A stretch of DNA of 9,769 bases, from contig JAIYCF010000081.1 in NCBI GenBank assembly GCA_027488165.1, positions 1 to 9,769 of the forward strand. The letters run 5' to 3'. A program made the position numbers and the translations under genes. Below are positions 6,490 through 9,769 of this stretch, one piece after another. The notes beneath the pieces were generated by a model. The model had not been told where the DNA came from. It saw only the letters and a list, made by a program, of their open reading frames with translations, and ran no database searches. The DNA is from Streptomycetaceae bacterium (lineage in GTDB: Bacteria; Actinomycetota; Actinomycetes; Nanopelagicales; Nanopelagicaceae). Position 1 is the first letter of the stretch. Each line of letters begins with the position of its first letter.

Positions 6490-6649
6490 ACTTGGGTCAA
6501 ATCCTTCAAGCAAATCTCTGTGTGTACTTCTGTGTTAGTCCGCCGCTGGCTGTGTGCCGCGAATTGGTTCGCGAGCCGCGCTGAACTGTTGGGGTAAGTA
6601 TGCCAGATGAGAGGGGTAAATCGCGAAATGAGCGGGGTTTGCGCCTGAA

Positions 6650-7810
6650 TTAGCCGCGGTGGCGAGCGTTTACGTTTTGCAAGAGACCGAAACCGATCAT
6701 ATTGGCAAACATGCTCGATCCACCATAAGACAGAAATGGCAATGGAACACCAGTCATTGGCATCATGCCCAAAGTCATTCCAATGTTTTCAAAAGTTTGA
6801 AAAGCAAACCAAGCAATAACGCCGGTACAAACTAATTTTCCGTAGGGGTCGCTAGATCTGCGAGCAATACCAAATGCCCTCATCAGAATAACTAGATATA
6901 AGAGGATGATAAATCCAGAACCAAGGAAACCTAACTGCTCGCCGGCAACTGTAAAGATAAAGTCAGTCTGTTGTTCTGGAACGAATCGGCCATTTGTTTG
7001 CGGGCCATCAAATAATCCAGTACCAAGCAATCCACCAGAGCCGACCGTTATTCGTGCCTGACGTAATTGGTATCCACTCCCCTGCGAATCGGCATTTGGA
7101 TCAACAAAAGCTTGTAAGCGCTTTACTTGGTAATCATTGATGACACCGACTTGCACCGCTGCAAAACTTCCGACAACTGCAACAAGGATCAAGCCTGCGA
7201 CCCAACGAAGTGGTGCGCCAGATACGGCGATAATTGTTACGACTGCGATACTAATAATGAAAACCGTACCCATATCTGGTTGAGCCAAAATCAACAGAAC
7301 TGGAACCGCTGCAATAACAAGTGCCTGCATAACATCTCTATGAGACGGCGCATCTGAGTCGTGGCTGCGCTCCGATAAAATCATCGACATGCCAACGATG
7401 ATTGAAATCTTGGCGAGCTCTGCCGGCTGAACTTGGAATCCACCAGGTAGTCCGATCCAAGCATTTGCACCATTTACTTCTTCACCGATACCAGGAATCA
7501 AAACTAAGGTAAGTCCAACTACGCCACCTATCCATAAGAACGGTGTGTAGGCGCGAATCAATCGGTAATCAATAATTGTGGTTCCCCAGGCAAGTAGTGA
7601 ACCGATCAAGATGTTTACAACATGGCGCTTTAAGTAGTACTCGGGATCTAAGCCATTTGCCGCATACCAATTTCGCGTTGCTGCATAAACCAAGAGAGTG
7701 CCGATTACCAACAGTGCGGCAACGGCAACGGTGAGGATTGGATCAAAGCCGGCAAAAGCTGATGGGCGCTGGGATTTGCGATAGTTAATGCGCTGGGAAG
7801 CTAAGCTCAT
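6650..7810 (-). CDS. rodA: RodA, SEDS-family peptidoglycan glycosyltransferase
   Basis: This integral membrane enzyme polymerises lipid II into glycan strands for lateral wall growth, working in a complex with a class B PBP. The 386 residues have about ten hydrophobic segments, the first near 23-44 and the last near 366-380. SEDS signatures are NGANAWIGLPGGFQVQPAELAK (113-134), QPDMGTVF (177-184), QTDFIF (281-286) and the C-terminal MTGVPLPFLSYGGSS (352-366). Asp283 in QTDFIF probably corresponds to the essential extracellular-loop aspartate described in RodA (Asp262 in E. coli). The ATG overlaps the mrdA stop as ATGA, with AAGGG as ribosome binding site, so the two are translated together at matched levels. 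Pairing with the PBP2 gene favours RodA over FtsW or a sporulation paralogue. No terminator is evident after its stop. Confidence 0.95.
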   Translation of the reverse strand: MSLASQRINYRKSQRPSAFAGFDPILTVAVAALLVIGTLLVYAATRNWYAANGLDPEYYLKRHVVNILIGSLLAWGTTIIDYRLIRAYTPFLWIGGVVGLTLVLIPGIGEEVNGANAWIGLPGGFQVQPAELAKISIIVGMSMILSERSHDSDAPSHRDVMQALVIAAVPVLLILAQPDMGTVFIISIAVVTIIAVSGAPLRWVAGLILVAVVGSFAAVQVGVINDYQVKRLQAFVDPNADSQGSGYQLRQARITVGSGGLLGTGLFDGPQTNGRFVPEQQTDFIFTVAGEQLGFLGSGFIILLYLVILMRAFGIARRSSDPYGKLVCTGVIAWFAFQTFENIGMTLGMMPMTGVPLPFLSYGGSSMFANMIGFGLLQNVNARHRG

Positions 7811-9769
7811 TTGGCACCCTTAACTTTTGTTGCTGGAGAAATCTTAGGTAACCCGACTGGTGGAATTCCGCTCGGGAATAAAATCTTTGCAGAGCTAACT
7901 TTAGAACCCACGACTCCGAATAACGTCTCGTAAATCTTGCGTGTTCCAACACCTGAGACTGATGCACCAAAACCACCCTGGCTCACCATCATGACAACTG
8001 CAAATCTCGGTTTATTGGTTGGCCCGTAAGAGGCAAACCAAGATGTATCTGCCTTAGCGCTGCCATTTGGATTGCGACCAAAAACTTGCGCTGTTCCGGT
8101 TTTTCCACTGACTGGAACTGGGAATGAACTAAATGCGCCAGCACCTGTTCCGCTAACTACTACTTCGCGAAGTGAACGGTTTAGGAACTTCATCGTCTCT
8201 TTATCGGCAGGCAGCACGCCCAATTTCTCTGGCTTAAATTCTTTAATTACAGTTCCGTCGGTTTTCACAATCGCTTTAGCAATAGTCGGCTTCAAAATCG
8301 TTCCGCCATTGGCAATTGCCGCATACATCTGCGCCAGTTTTAGTGGAGAAATAACTGTGTCACCTTGGCCGATTGAGAAGTTAACAGCATCTCCGGCGCG
8401 GATCTTGTCACCGTCTAAGCAGTTCTCGTAGGCAAGCTGCACTAAGAAAGCGGTCTGCTGGCTCTTTGAAGCACGATCCTTATAGTTGCAATAGAAATCT
8501 TTATTCTGCTCATACCAAGATTTACGCCACTCGCGATCTGCCAAACGTCCAGATGATTCAGAAGGTAAATCGATTCCTGTTTTTACGCCAATCTGGAAAC
8601 CTTTCGCTGCGTTGAAGAAGTAATCATTGGCACTGGATTTAGGCTTTAAGCCGCCATCGCGTAGCCATTCATCAAATGCGATGCGATACCAAATCGTGTC
8701 GCAGGAAATAGCCATCGCCTTGGTCATAGAAATTCGACCTTGCGCTTTACTTTCAAAGTTTTGGAAAGCGCGGGTACCGACTTCTACTTGTGCTGGGCAA
8801 TCGTAAGTAGCGCCTAAGTCATAGCCTGCATTTGCTGCAGCAACTGCAGATACAACTTTAAATGTTGAGGCGGGAGCAAATAGTCCTTGAAGTGCACGTG
8901 AGAGCGCTGGAACGCCAGCCTTTTCGCTATATAGATTCTTAGCTTCAGCAACTGTTAACCCGCGCTCATATGAATTTGGATCGTAAGTTGGATGAGATGC
9001 CAGTGCGATTATCTGACCATTTCGAACATCCATTACAACTGCCGCTGCTCCATCTGATGGATAACCCATTGATCGCGCACGACGGACTGCATCGGCTAGC
9101 GCAGATTCGGCAGCCGCTTGAACACGGACATCGATACTGGTTACCAAGTGATTGCCACCAATTGGCTTGGAGTTTTGGGTAGTGCTCGTAACTGCTTCCT
9201 TACGATCAACGATCACAGTCTTTATGCCTGGTGTTCCTCGTAGATATTCATCGTATTGAATTTCCAGACCGGCTTTACCAATTGATTCGGATCTAAAGTA
9301 ACTACGGCCGTTGGCACCAGATAAATCTTTCTCAGTTAGCGGTCCGATATATCCGAGCAAATGCGCTGCATTGGCGCCGGCATATGCAGGATAGTTTCTG
9401 ATTGAAACTGGTGTCGCTGATATGCCTGGATATTGATCCGGGCGTTCGACAATTCGTAGAGCAAGTTCGGGCTCGGCTTCTTTAGTTAGTGGAATTGGTT
9501 GGAAACGCGATCCGGTCCAACAGCCAGCGCGTTGGCCTTTAGGAAGTTCTCCGCAAAGTCGGGTTCTCTGAAAAACATCTCGATATTCGATTTTTAGCAA
9601 TGCAGAAATGCTTTGCAGCACAGCGATGCCTTTATCTGGTTGGCGATCTAACTTTGTGCGATCAACCGTTATCGCCACACCGACTCGATTAAGTGCAAGT
9701 GGTACTCCCGAGGAATCCACAATCAAGCCACGGGTTGCTGGAGTAACAACGTCACGGCTTTGAATTGAA
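7807..9769 (-). CDS. mrdA: Penicillin-binding protein 2, class B transpeptidase (N-terminus outside window)
   Basis: This is the cross-linking partner of RodA, anchored in the membrane with its catalytic domain outside. The frame stays open to the right edge, reading ...SRDVVTPATRG ahead of LIVDSSG. The true start, the short cytoplasmic part and the membrane anchor are therefore missing; a TTG at 9724-9726 is an internal leucine. Numbering from that codon, the active-site tetrad is STFK at 287-290 (nucleophile Ser287). The second motif is SCD at 341-343, the SxD form seen in PBP2, and KTGT is at 542-545. The dimerisation or pedestal region precedes residue 220. Between SCD and KTGT lies a longer segment, about 398-450, with Cys412 and Cys436, followed by GDAVNFSIGQGDT. 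An N-terminal pair, Cys58 and Cys69, is also present. The gene overlaps rodA by four bases. Over 650 residues are visible, so the full protein is probably near 700. Confidence 0.95.
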   Translation of the reverse strand, partial: SIQSRDVVTPATRGLIVDSSGVPLALNRVGVAITVDRTKLDRQPDKGIAVLQSISALLKIEYRDVFQRTRLCGELPKGQRAGCWTGSRFQPIPLTKEAEPELALRIVERPDQYPGISATPVSIRNYPAYAGANAAHLLGYIGPLTEKDLSGANGRSYFRSESIGKAGLEIQYDEYLRGTPGIKTVIVDRKEAVTSTTQNSKPIGGNHLVTSIDVRVQAAAESALADAVRRARSMGYPSDGAAAVVMDVRNGQIIALASHPTYDPNSYERGLTVAEAKNLYSEKAGVPALSRALQGLFAPASTFKVVSAVAAANAGYDLGATYDCPAQVEVGTRAFQNFESKAQGRISMTKAMAISCDTIWYRIAFDEWLRDGGLKPKSSANDYFFNAAKGFQIGVKTGIDLPSESSGRLADREWRKSWYEQNKDFYCNYKDRASKSQQTAFLVQLAYENCLDGDKIRAGDAVNFSIGQGDTVISPLKLAQMYAAIANGGTILKPTIAKAIVKTDGTVIKEFKPEKLGVLPADKETMKFLNRSLREVVVSGTGAGAFSSFPVPVSGKTGTAQVFGRNPNGSAKADTSWFASYGPTNKPRFAVVMMVSQGGFGASVSGVGTRKIYETLFGVVGSKVSSAKILFPSGIPPVGLPKISPATKVKGAK

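Larger units (their letters stand above)
6408..6649. other. Intergenic region between rodA and rne
   Basis: This 242-base gap is the longest in the window and has no plausible coding frame. It holds the palindrome at 6425-6440, the GC-rich inverted repeat at 6470-6489, and a short perfect inverted repeat (CGCGAA-TTGG-TTCGCG, 6558-6573). It also has two direct copies of GGGGTAA on the plus strand (6591-6597 and 6613-6619), 22 bases apart. A TTTGACC motif on the minus strand (6495-6501) resembles the -35 used at rplU, but no TAnnnT lies at the right distance. No intrinsic terminator after rodA and no tRNA-like fold was recognised. The rne promoter probably lies here but cannot be placed. Confidence 0.6.

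Noticed and set aside
6495..6500. TTGACC as the -35 of an rne promoter
   Set aside because: At 16-19 bases downstream the sequence is GC-rich with no TAnnnT, so no promoter is called despite the shared TTTGACCC with rplU.
6541..6649. Small RNA or tRNA gene between rodA and rne
   Set aside because: Only a six-pair hairpin (6558-6573) is seen. There is no cloverleaf, no T-loop GTTC in a proper stem context, and no terminator, so nothing supports an RNA gene.
9724..9726. TTG as start codon of the PBP2 gene
   Set aside because: The frame is open upstream to the window edge and reads conserved PBP-like sequence (TPATRG before LIVDSSG). TTG is an internal leucine, and the membrane anchor must lie further upstream.

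Overview
The window is a single, entirely minus-strand block of housekeeping genes from an actinobacterium. Reading in the direction of transcription (right to left) the order is mrdA (PBP2), rodA, rne/rng, rplU, rpmA, obgE, proB, proA. This is the gene order known from Streptomyces and relatives. The moderate base composition (about half G+C by eye, far below soil actinomycetes) and the compact spacing would suit a small-genome aquatic actinobacterium such as the freshwater Nanopelagicales (acI) group. That taxonomic guess is inference from gene order and composition, not from a marker comparison.

Layout. The right edge (7807-9769) holds the large C-terminal part of a class B penicillin-binding protein; its start lies outside the window. 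It overlaps rodA (6650-7810) by the four bases ATGA, giving the classic SEDS glycosyltransferase plus transpeptidase pair for lateral wall synthesis. A 242-base gap (6408-6649) follows. It holds several inverted repeats, including a perfect 16-base palindrome just ahead of the RNase E/G start. The rne gene (4203-6407) encodes a catalytic core wrapped in long disordered arginine-rich and acidic tails. A 106-base gap then carries a good candidate promoter for the ribosomal genes; its spacer and -10 are covered by an 11-pair inverted repeat. Then come rplU (GTG start) and rpmA, closed by a clear intrinsic terminator (about 3465-3496). After the terminator come obgE, proB (whose ATG directly abuts the obgE stop) and proA, which runs off the left edge just after its catalytic cysteine.

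How the genes fit together. MrdA and RodA polymerise and cross-link peptidoglycan. RNase E/G processes and turns over RNA. L21 and L27 are 50S ribosomal proteins, and Obg is a 50S-linked GTPase. ProB and ProA carry out the first two steps of proline synthesis. The grouping is conserved in the phylum, but the genes do not form one pathway.

I found no mobile element, CRISPR array, tRNA, rRNA, toxin or defence gene, and no broken gene. No stretch over 300 bases lacks a gene. The observations worth a second look are regulatory: the inverted repeats before rne and rplU, and the terminator that splits rpmA from obgE. I see no support for a new multi-gene system here.
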